Part shown: one piece after another, positions 24,660 through 32,524 of the stretch
Numbering within the stretch: position 1 is the stretch's first letter
How the letters are laid out: every line of letters begins with the position of its first letter
Assembly: GCA_026392215.1 (NCBI GenBank)
Contig: JAPLCN010000183.1
Span: 1 to 46,558, forward strand
Direction: 5' to 3'
DNA from: Actinomycetota bacterium
GTDB taxonomy: Bacteria > Actinomycetota > Humimicrobiia > Humimicrobiales > Humimicrobiaceae
DNA length: 46,558 bases
Program-made: the position numbers and the translations under genes
The notes under the pieces: generated by a model
The model's database searches: none
Seen by the model: the letters and a program-made list of their open reading frames with translations, nothing else
Told to the model about the DNA's origin: nothing

Positions 24660-26762
24660 CTACTGTGATATTCTGATTCTGACATCCCCGGCTATGGAAC
24701 CCAACCCTTCTGCCTTTACAAAAAGCGGGTTAATATCCATTTCCATGATTTCAGGAAAATCTGTAACAAGTTGTGAAATTTTTAAAAGTATTTCTACGAT
24801 GCTGTTAATATCTGAAGGTTTTGCACCTCTGGCGCCTTTAAGAAGCTTGATTGTTTTAATTTCTTCAATCATATCTCTGGCGTCACTTTCTGTAATAGGC
24901 GCAATCCTGAAAGAAACATCTTTTAAAATTTCAACATAAATTCCTCCAAGGCCAAACATAATCACAGGACCGAATTGAGGATCTTTATTTATACCAATTA
25001 TAGTTTCCTGTTTATCCATTATCATTTCCTGGATGGAGATTCCTCTGATGTTTGCATCAGGCTTTTTAGCCTTTACACTGTTTATAATTTCATTGAAACC
25101 TGCTTCCAGTTCAGAATCATTTCTTATGCCGACTTTGATTCCGCCAACATCAGTTTTGTGCAATATATCAGGAGAATCTATTTTTAATACTACAGGATAG
25201 CCGACTTTCTTAGTGAATTCTTTAGCTGTCCCAATATCTTTAGCTGTAACAGCTCGAGGAACTCTTATTTTGTATGCTTCAAGCACTAATCTTGACTCAT
25301 TTTCACCAAGTTCAAATCTTTTTTCTTTTCTGCAAGAATTAAAAATTGACCCTACAGTTTTTTTATCAAAATCAAAAATTTTGACTTTATCTACTTTCCT
25401 GTTTAACCAATCATTATAATTAATCATTACTTTAAGTGTTCCAACAGCACCTTCAGGTATATCATAAGTAGGAATCCTGTGATGTATTAAATAATCAATT
25501 CCACGTTTTACAGTTTTTCCACCCATAAAGCATGCAAAAACAGGTATTTTTCTATTAGCATCTCTTATAGTACCTACAATTGCTTCAGCAGTTTGAAGAA
25601 TTTGAGTCATTGCCTGTGGTGTTAATAAAATTAGAATTGCATCTACATTTTTATCTTCAAATATTATTTCTAAAGTCTTTCTATATCTGTCAGCCAATGC
25701 ATCTCCAAGAACATCTACCGGATTATGGAAATTGGCTGCTGCCGGTAAAAATTTTTTTAATTTATTAACAGTTTTTTCTTCAAGATTTACTAAATTTATT
25801 TGATTTTCTTCACAAGCATCAGTTGCCATAATTCCGGGTCCACCGGCATTTGTAATAATAGCAATATTTCTTCCCTTTGGTAATGGTTGATAAGCAAAAG
25901 CAGCAGAATAGTCAAATAAATTTCTGACTGTTCTGGCTCTTATAACCCCGGACTGTTTTAATGCAGCACTGTAAGCTTTAGTTGATCCTGCAAGTGTACC
26001 TGTATGTGAAGATACTGCTTTAGATCCTGCGCTTGTATCACCAGATTTTATAACCACAATTGGTTTTTTTCTGGTAACTTTTAAAGCCATATCTATAAAT
26101 TTTCTCCCATTGTTAATTCCTTCAATATATGCACTTATTACTTCGACCTTAGGGTCTTTTGACCAAAATTCAAACATATCTATCTCTGAAATGTCGCTTT
26201 TATTCCCGACTGATACATATTTTGATATTGGGATTTCCTGCATTGTAGCCCAATCTAAAATAGCTGTAATTAATGCTCCTGACTGGGACATAAAAGCTAT
26301 ACCTCCCTCTACCGGGTCCCCTATTGCAAATGTTGCATTCAATCTGCAGGAATAGTTACTTATGCCAATACAATTTGGGCCAAGAATTCTAATTCCATAT
26401 TTTTTTGCAGTTTCTAATACCTGGCTTTCAAGTTTTGCTCCTTCAATGCCTGTCTCCTTAAAACCTGCTGAAATGATAATTGCTCCCTTGACATTTTTTT
26501 TGCCACATTCTTCTATTGATGCAGCAACATATTGGCTTGGAATAACAATAACAGCCAGGTCTATATCTTGAGGTACGTTAAGTATTGATTTATAGCATTT
26601 CATTCCATGGATTACTTCAGCTTTAGGATTAATCGGGAAAATTTTTCCTTTATAACCGAAATCGATAATATTATCTAAAATAGTATGGCCAACTTTTCCT
26701 TCTCTTCTGGCAGCACCAACTATTGCTATAGAATCAGGGCAAAAAAACTTTTTCAAACTCAT
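24660..26762 (-). CDS. ADP-forming acyl-CoA (acetyl-CoA) synthetase, fused alpha-beta
   Basis: 700-aa NDP-forming acetate--CoA ligase, converting acetyl-CoA (or other acyl-CoA), ADP and phosphate to acid, CoA and ATP: an ATP-yielding step in anaerobic fermentation. CoA-binding Rossmann domain at the N-terminus (IAIVGAARREGKVGHT, 12-27), succinyl-CoA-ligase-like domain with the phosphohistidine loop SSHTGTLAGS (H253), ITNAGGPGIM, and a C-terminal ATP-grasp beta part from about 480. I chose ATG 26762 because GGAGG stands 6 nt before it and the alpha domain begins there; an ATG 14 codons further upstream has no ribosome site. Precise acyl substrate unknown. Confidence 0.93.
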   Translation of the reverse strand: MSLKKFFCPDSIAIVGAARREGKVGHTILDNIIDFGYKGKIFPINPKAEVIHGMKCYKSILNVPQDIDLAVIVIPSQYVAASIEECGKKNVKGAIIISAGFKETGIEGAKLESQVLETAKKYGIRILGPNCIGISNYSCRLNATFAIGDPVEGGIAFMSQSGALITAILDWATMQEIPISKYVSVGNKSDISEIDMFEFWSKDPKVEVISAYIEGINNGRKFIDMALKVTRKKPIVVIKSGDTSAGSKAVSSHTGTLAGSTKAYSAALKQSGVIRARTVRNLFDYSAAFAYQPLPKGRNIAIITNAGGPGIMATDACEENQINLVNLEEKTVNKLKKFLPAAANFHNPVDVLGDALADRYRKTLEIIFEDKNVDAILILLTPQAMTQILQTAEAIVGTIRDANRKIPVFACFMGGKTVKRGIDYLIHHRIPTYDIPEGAVGTLKVMINYNDWLNRKVDKVKIFDFDKKTVGSIFNSCRKEKRFELGENESRLVLEAYKIRVPRAVTAKDIGTAKEFTKKVGYPVVLKIDSPDILHKTDVGGIKVGIRNDSELEAGFNEIINSVKAKKPDANIRGISIQEMIMDKQETIIGINKDPQFGPVIMFGLGGIYVEILKDVSFRIAPITESDARDMIEEIKTIKLLKGARGAKPSDINSIVEILLKISQLVTDFPEIMEMDINPLFVKAEGLGSIAGDVRIRISQ

Positions 26763-26840
26763 TAAATTCCTCCACAGAACACTTTTTGATAACTGGTAAA
26801 ACAAATTATTTTTAGAAAAAATTTTACTTATTTTTTTTGA

Positions 26841-27050
26841 TTATTTAGAAGCAGCAGCCGGTGCTTTTTTCTTTTCCCCTGATTGTAATACCTGCTTATT
26901 ATCATAATAACCGCAAGTCAGGCAAACTCTGTGCGCAAGTTTTTTAGCATGACATCTTGGACATTCAACAACATTAACCGGAGTTAATTTGTCATGGGTC
27001 CTTCTTTTGTCTCTTTTTGATTTTGAAGTATTACCCTTTGGAACAGCCAT
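26841..27050 (-). CDS. rpmF: 50S ribosomal protein bL32 (zinc-binding type)
   Basis: 69-aa bL32: MAVPKGNTSKSKRDKRRTHD followed by a zinc ribbon C30/C33/C43/C46 (CPRC...CLTC). All four ligands are kept. AGGAGG precedes the start. The DUF177/YceD gene that usually precedes rpmF is absent; instead a 166-nt gap and the sepIVA-like gene lie upstream. Confidence 0.97.
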   Translation of the reverse strand: MAVPKGNTSKSKRDKRRTHDKLTPVNVVECPRCHAKKLAHRVCLTCGYYDNKQVLQSGEKKKAPAAASK

Positions 27051-27216
27051 TTATGTCAACCTCCTGATAAATTAAATATTTAATGTTACAAGTTTGTTAT
27101 AAAACAAAAACACAAATTACAGAATATACCATAAAAATTTATTTATGCAACTAAATAAACAATTTATACAATAATTTCTCTTTTTTTATTTATTTACCTG
27201 CTGCTATAAATTATTA

Positions 27217-27678
27217 TTATTTATTTTCACTGGATATGGAAGATTTAAACTGTTCCCTTCCTTTTTCAATGGCAACTAAAATTTTATGGAGAGCAGCTTC
27301 GAGCCCTGCCAGTTTTTCATCAGCATAGTCTTCAGCTTCAAGCCTTATGGTCCTGGACTTTGCCTCAGCAATTGATAAAAGGTCTTCTGCCTTTCTGCTG
27401 GCATTCTTTAAAATCTCCGTTTCATTTACGAGCATTTCAGATCGTTCTTTAGCTTCTCTTATTATCCTTTCTGCCTGCCTTTTGGATTCTTCTATCATTC
27501 CCTCTCTTTCTTTTACGATCCATCTTGCCTGCCTGAATTCTTCGGGGATAACATTCCGCAGCTCATCTAACATCTCATATATTTCATTTTCTGCAATCAT
27601 TATGTTGGAAGTAAAAGGAATCCTTTTGCTTTTATCCAATAATTCTTCAATTCTATCTATTATTTCTAATGCATCCAT
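27217..27678 (-). CDS. SepIVA/DivIVA-like coiled-coil protein
   Basis: 153-aa protein that is helical throughout, with a long charged coiled coil (about 60-130) rich in E, K, A and R. It resembles the ends of mycobacterial SepIVA (Rv2927c), a septum and elongation factor: a short N-terminal part with a P-x-T segment, then IPEEFRQARWIVKERE..M, and a C-terminal DYADEKLAGLEAALHKIL followed by a GR pair. It is shorter than SepIVA because fewer coil repeats are present. ATG 27678 has GGAG 6 nt upstream; a TTG four codons before lacks one. Genomic proximity to rpmF, rnc, smc and ftsY matches the actinobacterial locus. The function is inferred by resemblance. Confidence 0.72.
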   Translation of the reverse strand: MDALEIIDRIEELLDKSKRIPFTSNIMIAENEIYEMLDELRNVIPEEFRQARWIVKEREGMIEESKRQAERIIREAKERSEMLVNETEILKNASRKAEDLLSIAEAKSRTIRLEAEDYADEKLAGLEAALHKILVAIEKGREQFKSSISSENK

Positions 27679-27754
27679 TTTTTTCTCCAAAAACTAAAAT
27701 TGTTAATTATTGCCAGGATACTAAAATTAATTTATTTTAATTAAATTAAAAAGA

Positions 27755-28249
27755 TTATTCAAAAATATTATTTTTAAAGCTCGCAACAACATCTTTTTCA
27801 ATTTCGCCCGGAACAAGCCCTTTTATACAGCCTCCTAAACCTGCTACTTCTTTAACGGCGCTGGAGCTTAAATAGGCATATCTGGGATTTGAGATAAGAA
27901 AAAATGTCTCAATTTCAGGAGCAAGCTTTTTATTCATTTGAGCCATTTGAAGTTCATATTCAAAATCTGAAATAGCGCGAAGACCTTTTACTATTACCTG
28001 GGCGTTTTTTTCTTTCGCTAAATCAACTAAAAGCCCTTTGAAAAACACAATTTCCAAATTTTTCAGTTCAGCTAAAGACCTGTAAATAAATTCAATTCTT
28101 TTCTCAACAGAATACAAAGGCGATTTTTTAGGATTGTCCGAAACTGTAACAATAACAGTATCAAAGACGCTTGCACACCTTCTGATAATGTCCCTGTGCC
28201 CTTCTGTAATAGGATCGTAGGTTCCAGGGCATAAAGCAATTTTTTCCAT
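27755..28249 (-). CDS. coaD: Phosphopantetheine adenylyltransferase
   Basis: 164-aa CoaD, transferring AMP from ATP to 4'-phosphopantetheine in CoA synthesis. PGTYDPITEGHRDII (8-22) contains the TxGH nucleotidyl-transfer motif; VKGLRAISDFEYELQM and the SSSAVKEVA motif near the C-terminus are typical. Downstream of rsmD with an 88-nt gap. CoaBC of the same pathway is at 39.8-41.0 kb. Confidence 0.97.
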   Translation of the reverse strand: MEKIALCPGTYDPITEGHRDIIRRCASVFDTVIVTVSDNPKKSPLYSVEKRIEFIYRSLAELKNLEIVFFKGLLVDLAKEKNAQVIVKGLRAISDFEYELQMAQMNKKLAPEIETFFLISNPRYAYLSSSAVKEVAGLGGCIKGLVPGEIEKDVVASFKNNIFE

Positions 28250-28337
28250 TTATAAATATTTCTAAAAGATTTATTAATAAACTTAAAGAGTAAAATACAA
28301 AATAATTTTTTTATAATAATAAATATTTGCAAATGTA

Positions 28338-28889
28338 TTATTTTGACAGGTAAATCACTCTTTTTTCACCAAAAACGGAAGTTTTAAAAATCTCAAAATT
28401 ACCTATTTCAAGTTCGATATTTCTCTTAAAAAAGAACTCATAAATTATAACACTATTTTCGTCAATAATCTTGCTATAAAACAAAATATTAAAAATTTCT
28501 GATATTATTTTAGTGTCAATTTTAAAAGGCGGATCAAGAAAAACATAATCCCAGACAAAATCAGAAAAATTATTTAAAAATTTTGAAGCTTCAGAATACA
28601 AGACGACACATTTGTCTTTTATTTCAGGAATTAAATTAATATTGCTTTTAACAAGACTTATTGCATCATAGGAATTATCTATAAAATAAACAATTTCACA
28701 ACCTCTGCTTATTGCTTCCAGCCCCAAAGAACCGCTTCCTGCAAAAAGGTCAAGAACTTTAGTGCCGATAATATCTTTACCTATTACATTAAAAATGCTT
28801 TCCTTTACTCTATCAAGAGTAGGTCTTATATTTAAATCATCAGGACCTTTTAATTTCCGGCCTTTAAAGTCCCCGGCAATTATTCTGAT
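28338..28889 (-). CDS. rsmD: 16S rRNA (guanine966-N2)-methyltransferase, start codon disrupted
   Basis: RsmD modifies G966 of 16S rRNA. The frame encodes the whole protein (about 183 aa): RIIAGDFKGRKLKGP at the N-terminus, RPTLDRVKESIFNVIG, SAM-binding DLFAGSGSLGLEAISRG, and catalytic FLDPPF. However, no ATG, GTG or TTG lies in frame before RIIAG; upstream in-frame codons are ATC, TTT, TGT, CGG, CGG, then TAA. A GTG at 28896 is out of frame by one base; removing one T from the T4 run (28893-28890) would give GTG-TTT-ATC-AGA, reading MFIRIIAG, a normal RsmD start. So either ATC is used, translation begins at an internal codon, or the base run contains a sequencing error or frameshift. Between fakA-like (30-nt gap) and coaD. 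Confidence 0.85.
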   Translation of the reverse strand: MRIIAGDFKGRKLKGPDDLNIRPTLDRVKESIFNVIGKDIIGTKVLDLFAGSGSLGLEAISRGCEIVYFIDNSYDAISLVKSNINLIPEIKDKCVVLYSEASKFLNNFSDFVWDYVFLDPPFKIDTKIISEIFNILFYSKIIDENSVIIYEFFFKRNIELEIGNFEIFKTSVFGEKRVIYLSK

Positions 28890-28919
28890 AAAACACCGCC
28901 GTTAATGTAAAAATTTTTA

Positions 28920-30608
28920 TTATTCAATAGAAAAAATGTAGCTGTAAAAAAGCTGCCCGCCATTATGAAATTCAATATCAAGATCAGGATAATTTCTGGA
29001 AACTTCCAGCATTATCTTTTCTCTGTCTTCATCTTTTGAATCCCTGCCCAAATAGAAAGTGATTATTGAATCATTTCCGCCAATCATATCCTTTATAAGC
29101 TCGATAGTAGCGCTAATCACATTATCAGATACTACTTTAATCTTACCATCAAACAATCCTATAAAATCGCCTTTTTTAATTTCTCCCACTAATAGATTTG
29201 CATCTCTTACAGCAACTGTTATTTCACCGCTTTTTATTTTGCTGTAAGCTTCTTCCATATTTTTCAGGTTTTCTTCAAGTGTCAAATCCTTATTAAAGTT
29301 TATAACAGCATTTATGCCCTGTGGAATAGTTTTGGTAGGCATTACAATTACATCTCTTTTGGAAATTTTTGCAGCTTGAGTAGCTGTTAATATTATATTT
29401 TTATTGTTGGGGAAAATAATAATTTTTTCATTATCAAGTTTTTTTATTGCCTTGACCAGCTCATAAGTAGAAGGATTCATAGTCTGGCCGCCTTTAATGA
29501 CTATGTCTACGCCCACACTCTTGAATATTTCTTCAATCCCCTCACCATTTGATATAGAAATCAGCCCTATTGTCGGAGGAACAGCTTTAAATGCAGGTTG
29601 AGCATTAATTTTATCTTTATTCTGGTCAACCATATTATTAATTTGTATTTCATGCAGGATTCCTTCCCTTAATGCTCTTGCCAGAACCCTGTGGAGATTA
29701 TTTGAATGGACATGAATCTTAACCATATTTTCGTTTCCAACTACCATGGCACTGTCCCCCAGGCTTTCAATATCATCTCGAAGTCTTGCTATGTTTATTT
29801 TTTGACCGGTTAGAACAAACTCCGTGCAGTAAATATATTTAATATCAGAGTTAACATTCCAGTCTCTTATTTCTTTTGAAACAGCTGGCCCATCTGTTAT
29901 CTTTTCCACTTCAATTTCTTTTTTTATTTCTGACTCATTGTATTTGATTTCCACAATTTCCCCGCCTTTTAAGTTTCCATCTATCCTGCCCATATCAATC
30001 AGCGCAAGTTTTAAACCCTTTAATATTTCCAGAACACCCTGTGCACCTGCATCTACAACATTAGCTTCTTTTAAAACAGGGAGAAGATAAGTTGTCCTTA
30101 TAAGAGACTTCTCTGTTTCAGAAATCAGGTTATCAATCAGTTTTGAGAGTGAAATCTCATCGTTGCTGGTCTCATTAAAATTCTTCATGTATAAATAAAG
30201 ATCCTTGACGATAGTAAGCATTGTGCCTTCAGTAGGATTCTGAACTGAACTGTATGCCAGGTTTTTTGAAGAAAGCAGCGCATTTTCAAGAACTGCCAGA
30301 TTTAAAATGTCATCTTTTTTAAGTATATCAAAAAAACCTTTTAATACCTGTGACAGAATTACTCCGGAATTTCCTCTTGCTCCCATAAGACCGCCAAAAG
30401 AAATGGCTTCTCCTATTTCTTTAATATCATACTGTTTTAACTTTGACAACTCTTTCTTTATTGATTTTAAGGTAAGGAGCATGTTTGTTCCGGTATCGCC
30501 ATCCGGAACCGGGAATACATTTAAATTATTGATTTTAGTCTCATTGCTTTTAAAATGATCTACAATAATTTGTAAAGCTTTTTTAACATCCAAACCTTCA
30601 AATTCCAT
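28920..30608 (-). CDS. fakA: DAK2/DegV-type fatty acid kinase subunit A-like protein (YloV/FakA)
   Basis: 562 aa. N-terminal DhaL/DAK2 kinase domain with FPVPDGDTGTNMLLT (32-46), FGGLMGARGNSGVILSQ and DAGAQG; a middle domain with the VHIHSN-like MVKIHVHSNN motif; C-terminal YloV domain with IIFPNNKNIILTATQAA. FakA phosphorylates exogenous fatty acids bound by a FakB (DegV) partner, giving acyl-phosphate that feeds the PlsX pool; no fakB is in the window. Usually rpmB, fakA, recG and rsmD are neighbours; here recG is missing and rsmD follows directly. Confidence 0.9.
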   Translation of the reverse strand: MEFEGLDVKKALQIIVDHFKSNETKINNLNVFPVPDGDTGTNMLLTLKSIKKELSKLKQYDIKEIGEAISFGGLMGARGNSGVILSQVLKGFFDILKKDDILNLAVLENALLSSKNLAYSSVQNPTEGTMLTIVKDLYLYMKNFNETSNDEISLSKLIDNLISETEKSLIRTTYLLPVLKEANVVDAGAQGVLEILKGLKLALIDMGRIDGNLKGGEIVEIKYNESEIKKEIEVEKITDGPAVSKEIRDWNVNSDIKYIYCTEFVLTGQKINIARLRDDIESLGDSAMVVGNENMVKIHVHSNNLHRVLARALREGILHEIQINNMVDQNKDKINAQPAFKAVPPTIGLISISNGEGIEEIFKSVGVDIVIKGGQTMNPSTYELVKAIKKLDNEKIIIFPNNKNIILTATQAAKISKRDVIVMPTKTIPQGINAVINFNKDLTLEENLKNMEEAYSKIKSGEITVAVRDANLLVGEIKKGDFIGLFDGKIKVVSDNVISATIELIKDMIGGNDSIITFYLGRDSKDEDREKIMLEVSRNYPDLDIEFHNGGQLFYSYIFSIE

Positions 30609-30677
30609 AATTATTTATCTTAAACCTCTTCCAATTCTTTACATAAAATACATATCTCTTTATATAATAATGGCAAT

Positions 30678-31487
30678 TTATTTAAAAAAACAATTCTTAA
30701 GTATTATGCTGCATAAGTTATCGGCTATTAATTTATATCCTTCTGCTTTAAGATGAAAACCATCGTTTTGAATACAATTTTTTATTTTCTCATAATTATC
30801 TAATTTATTCCATAAATCAAAAAATATAACATTATTTTTTAAAGCTAGCTCTTTGATGTAATTATCGTACTGCTTATAAACCGCATTTTGCAGGCTGACT
30901 AATTTTTTATCTCCAGAATACACAATCCCTGATTTAACTTTATTTATTTTATATAAGCCAACCAGAATAACTTTTATAAGATTATCCTGCAATTTTTTAA
31001 CCATATTTTCCAGATACGATTTGAACGAGCCGGGTTCTACTTTTAAACCATAATAATTATTATTTAACTCATACAACAAATTAGACTTTTTTTTAATATT
31101 ATTGTTTCTATTTAATTTAATCAGCATGCCGTCATTTAAACCAAAATTTATAACAGCAGTTTCAGGGTTAAAAAACAGGATGTCATTTTTAAACCGCTCA
31201 TATCCATCTGAAATAGTATTTCCGCCAATCCCGCAATTTAAGACTTTAACATTTGCATTACATGCATTTAACTTTTTTTCCAGTAACTCCGGATAAGAAA
31301 ACTGGTACCGGTAATTCCAGCCAAAAGTATTTGAGTCTCCAATACACACAATGGAACCAGGTATTTGATTATCCGGATAATTCCTTTTAATATATGCTGT
31401 TTCAATTCTTAAACCTGGATAATTAACAGGGTAACTGAATTTATTTAAAATCATGTCAGCTATTTTTTTTAAGCCCAAAAGAAGCAT
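30678..31487 (-). CDS. SGNH/GDSL-family hydrolase
   Basis: 269-aa SGNH hydrolase fold. Block I CIGDSNTFGWN (nucleophile S52), block II glycine in NCGIGGNTISDGYERF, block III INFGLNDG (Asn), block V DGFHLKAEGYKLIAD with the catalytic D and H. Such enzymes are esterases, lipases or acetyl-hydrolases; the substrate cannot be inferred. No signal peptide is evident, only a mildly hydrophobic first 15 residues. No convincing ribosome site precedes the ATG at 31487, so the start is uncertain. Between fakA-like and the divergent rpmB. Confidence 0.85.
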   Translation of the reverse strand: MLLLGLKKIADMILNKFSYPVNYPGLRIETAYIKRNYPDNQIPGSIVCIGDSNTFGWNYRYQFSYPELLEKKLNACNANVKVLNCGIGGNTISDGYERFKNDILFFNPETAVINFGLNDGMLIKLNRNNNIKKKSNLLYELNNNYYGLKVEPGSFKSYLENMVKKLQDNLIKVILVGLYKINKVKSGIVYSGDKKLVSLQNAVYKQYDNYIKELALKNNVIFFDLWNKLDNYEKIKNCIQNDGFHLKAEGYKLIADNLCSIILKNCFFK

Positions 31488-31561
31488 ATTTTTTAAAATT
31501 TTAAATTAATTTTGTTAAAAACTCTTACTTGTAAATTAACAAATAAAATGATAGCATTTGT

Positions 31562-31582
31562 TTTTGTCTAAATCTGACAAAA
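31562..31582. other. 7-bp inverted repeat in the SGNH/rpmB divergent gap
   Basis: TTTTGTC, 7-nt loop, GACAAAA within the 203-nt AT-rich gap between the SGNH gene and rpmB. It could be an operator serving one or both divergent genes. Only the symmetry is seen. Confidence 0.3.
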
Positions 31583-31690
31583 GCAATATTTATAAATTTT
31601 AGCTTATTTTAATAATTTTTATAATTAAAGCTACCATAAATAAAAAAATTTAAATATTTAATTAGATAAGGATTTTTAACAGGAGTTAAC

Positions 31691-31882
31691 ATGGCAAACA
31701 GATGTGAAATATGCAACAAGGAAGTAAGTTTTGGATGTAACGTAAGCCATTCACATAAAAAATCAAATAGAATGTTTAAACCAAACATTCAAAAAGCAAA
31801 AGTTGAGATTAATGGTTCTGTAAAAAGGATTAATATATGCACTAAATGCCTGAAAGCCAATAAGACAAAAAAGGCTGTTTAA
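31691..31882 (+). CDS. rpmB: 50S ribosomal protein bL28 (zinc-binding type)
   Basis: 63-aa bL28: MANRCEICNKEVSFG, SHSHKKSNRMFKPN and VKRINICTKCLKANK. The C5/C8 and C50/C53 pairs keep the zinc-binding form. AGGAG lies 5 nt before the ATG. It is one of the few plus-strand genes and is transcribed away from the fakA-like gene cluster, a common arrangement. Confidence 0.97.
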   Translation: MANRCEICNKEVSFGCNVSHSHKKSNRMFKPNIQKAKVEINGSVKRINICTKCLKANKTKKAV

Positions 31883-31928
31883 TCTAATTTTATCTTAAAC
31901 TTAAGTAAATATTTTTTTAGTCCTGCAC

Positions 31929-32486
31929 TTAAATAATATCTGAAGATAATAAATTTTCTAAGGTTTTGATATTTATTATGCTGATTTTATTATTATTAAA
32001 ATCTATTTCCCCTATGCTTGGCGGGTTGCCGCCCTTGGGAAGTGACGGACTTCCTGGATTAATAAAAATCACGTTGCCTTTCTTCTCAATCCTGAAAATA
32101 TGGGTATGCCCGCTTACAACTATGTTGAATTTAAATTTTTTGCTTAAATCTATCAGCTCTTCATCTTTTTTCTTGTGTCCGTGATGAAGATAAATAATGT
32201 TTTCATTATAATAAAATATCCTTACAGGGTCCATAATGTTAAAATCTACTGCAAGCTGGTCAACTTCGCTGTCGCAATTACCTTTAGCATAAATTATTGG
32301 TTTTTTTACTGCATTTATTAATTTAGAAAGCTCAAGCGGATTATATGTATCCTTGATTAAATTAAATAACCCGTGGTAAAACAGATCACCGCTATGCATT
32401 AAAAAGTCAGAGTCTTTTATGATTTCAAAAGCCTGTTTAAATGCGTCGGGGTCCCCGTGAGTATCACTTATTAATCCTATTTTCAT
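31929..32486 (-). CDS. YfcE/MJ0936-family metallophosphoesterase
   Basis: 185-aa calcineurin-like phosphoesterase. Metal-binding motifs in order: LISDTHGD (5-12), HSGDLFYHG, GNCDSEVD, LHHGHKK and VSGHTHIF. Homologues such as E. coli YfcE are phosphodiesterases with Mn-dependent activity on artificial substrates; the natural substrate is unknown. AAGGAT precedes the ATG. It follows rsmB by 38 nt and ends the priA-def-fmt-rsmB run. Confidence 0.9.
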   Translation of the reverse strand: MKIGLISDTHGDPDAFKQAFEIIKDSDFLMHSGDLFYHGLFNLIKDTYNPLELSKLINAVKKPIIYAKGNCDSEVDQLAVDFNIMDPVRIFYYNENIIYLHHGHKKKDEELIDLSKKFKFNIVVSGHTHIFRIEKKGNVIFINPGSPSLPKGGNPPSIGEIDFNNNKISIINIKTLENLLSSDII

Positions 32487-32524
32487 TTTTTTGATCCTTT
32501 AATAAAAAATTATAGTCCGACAAA

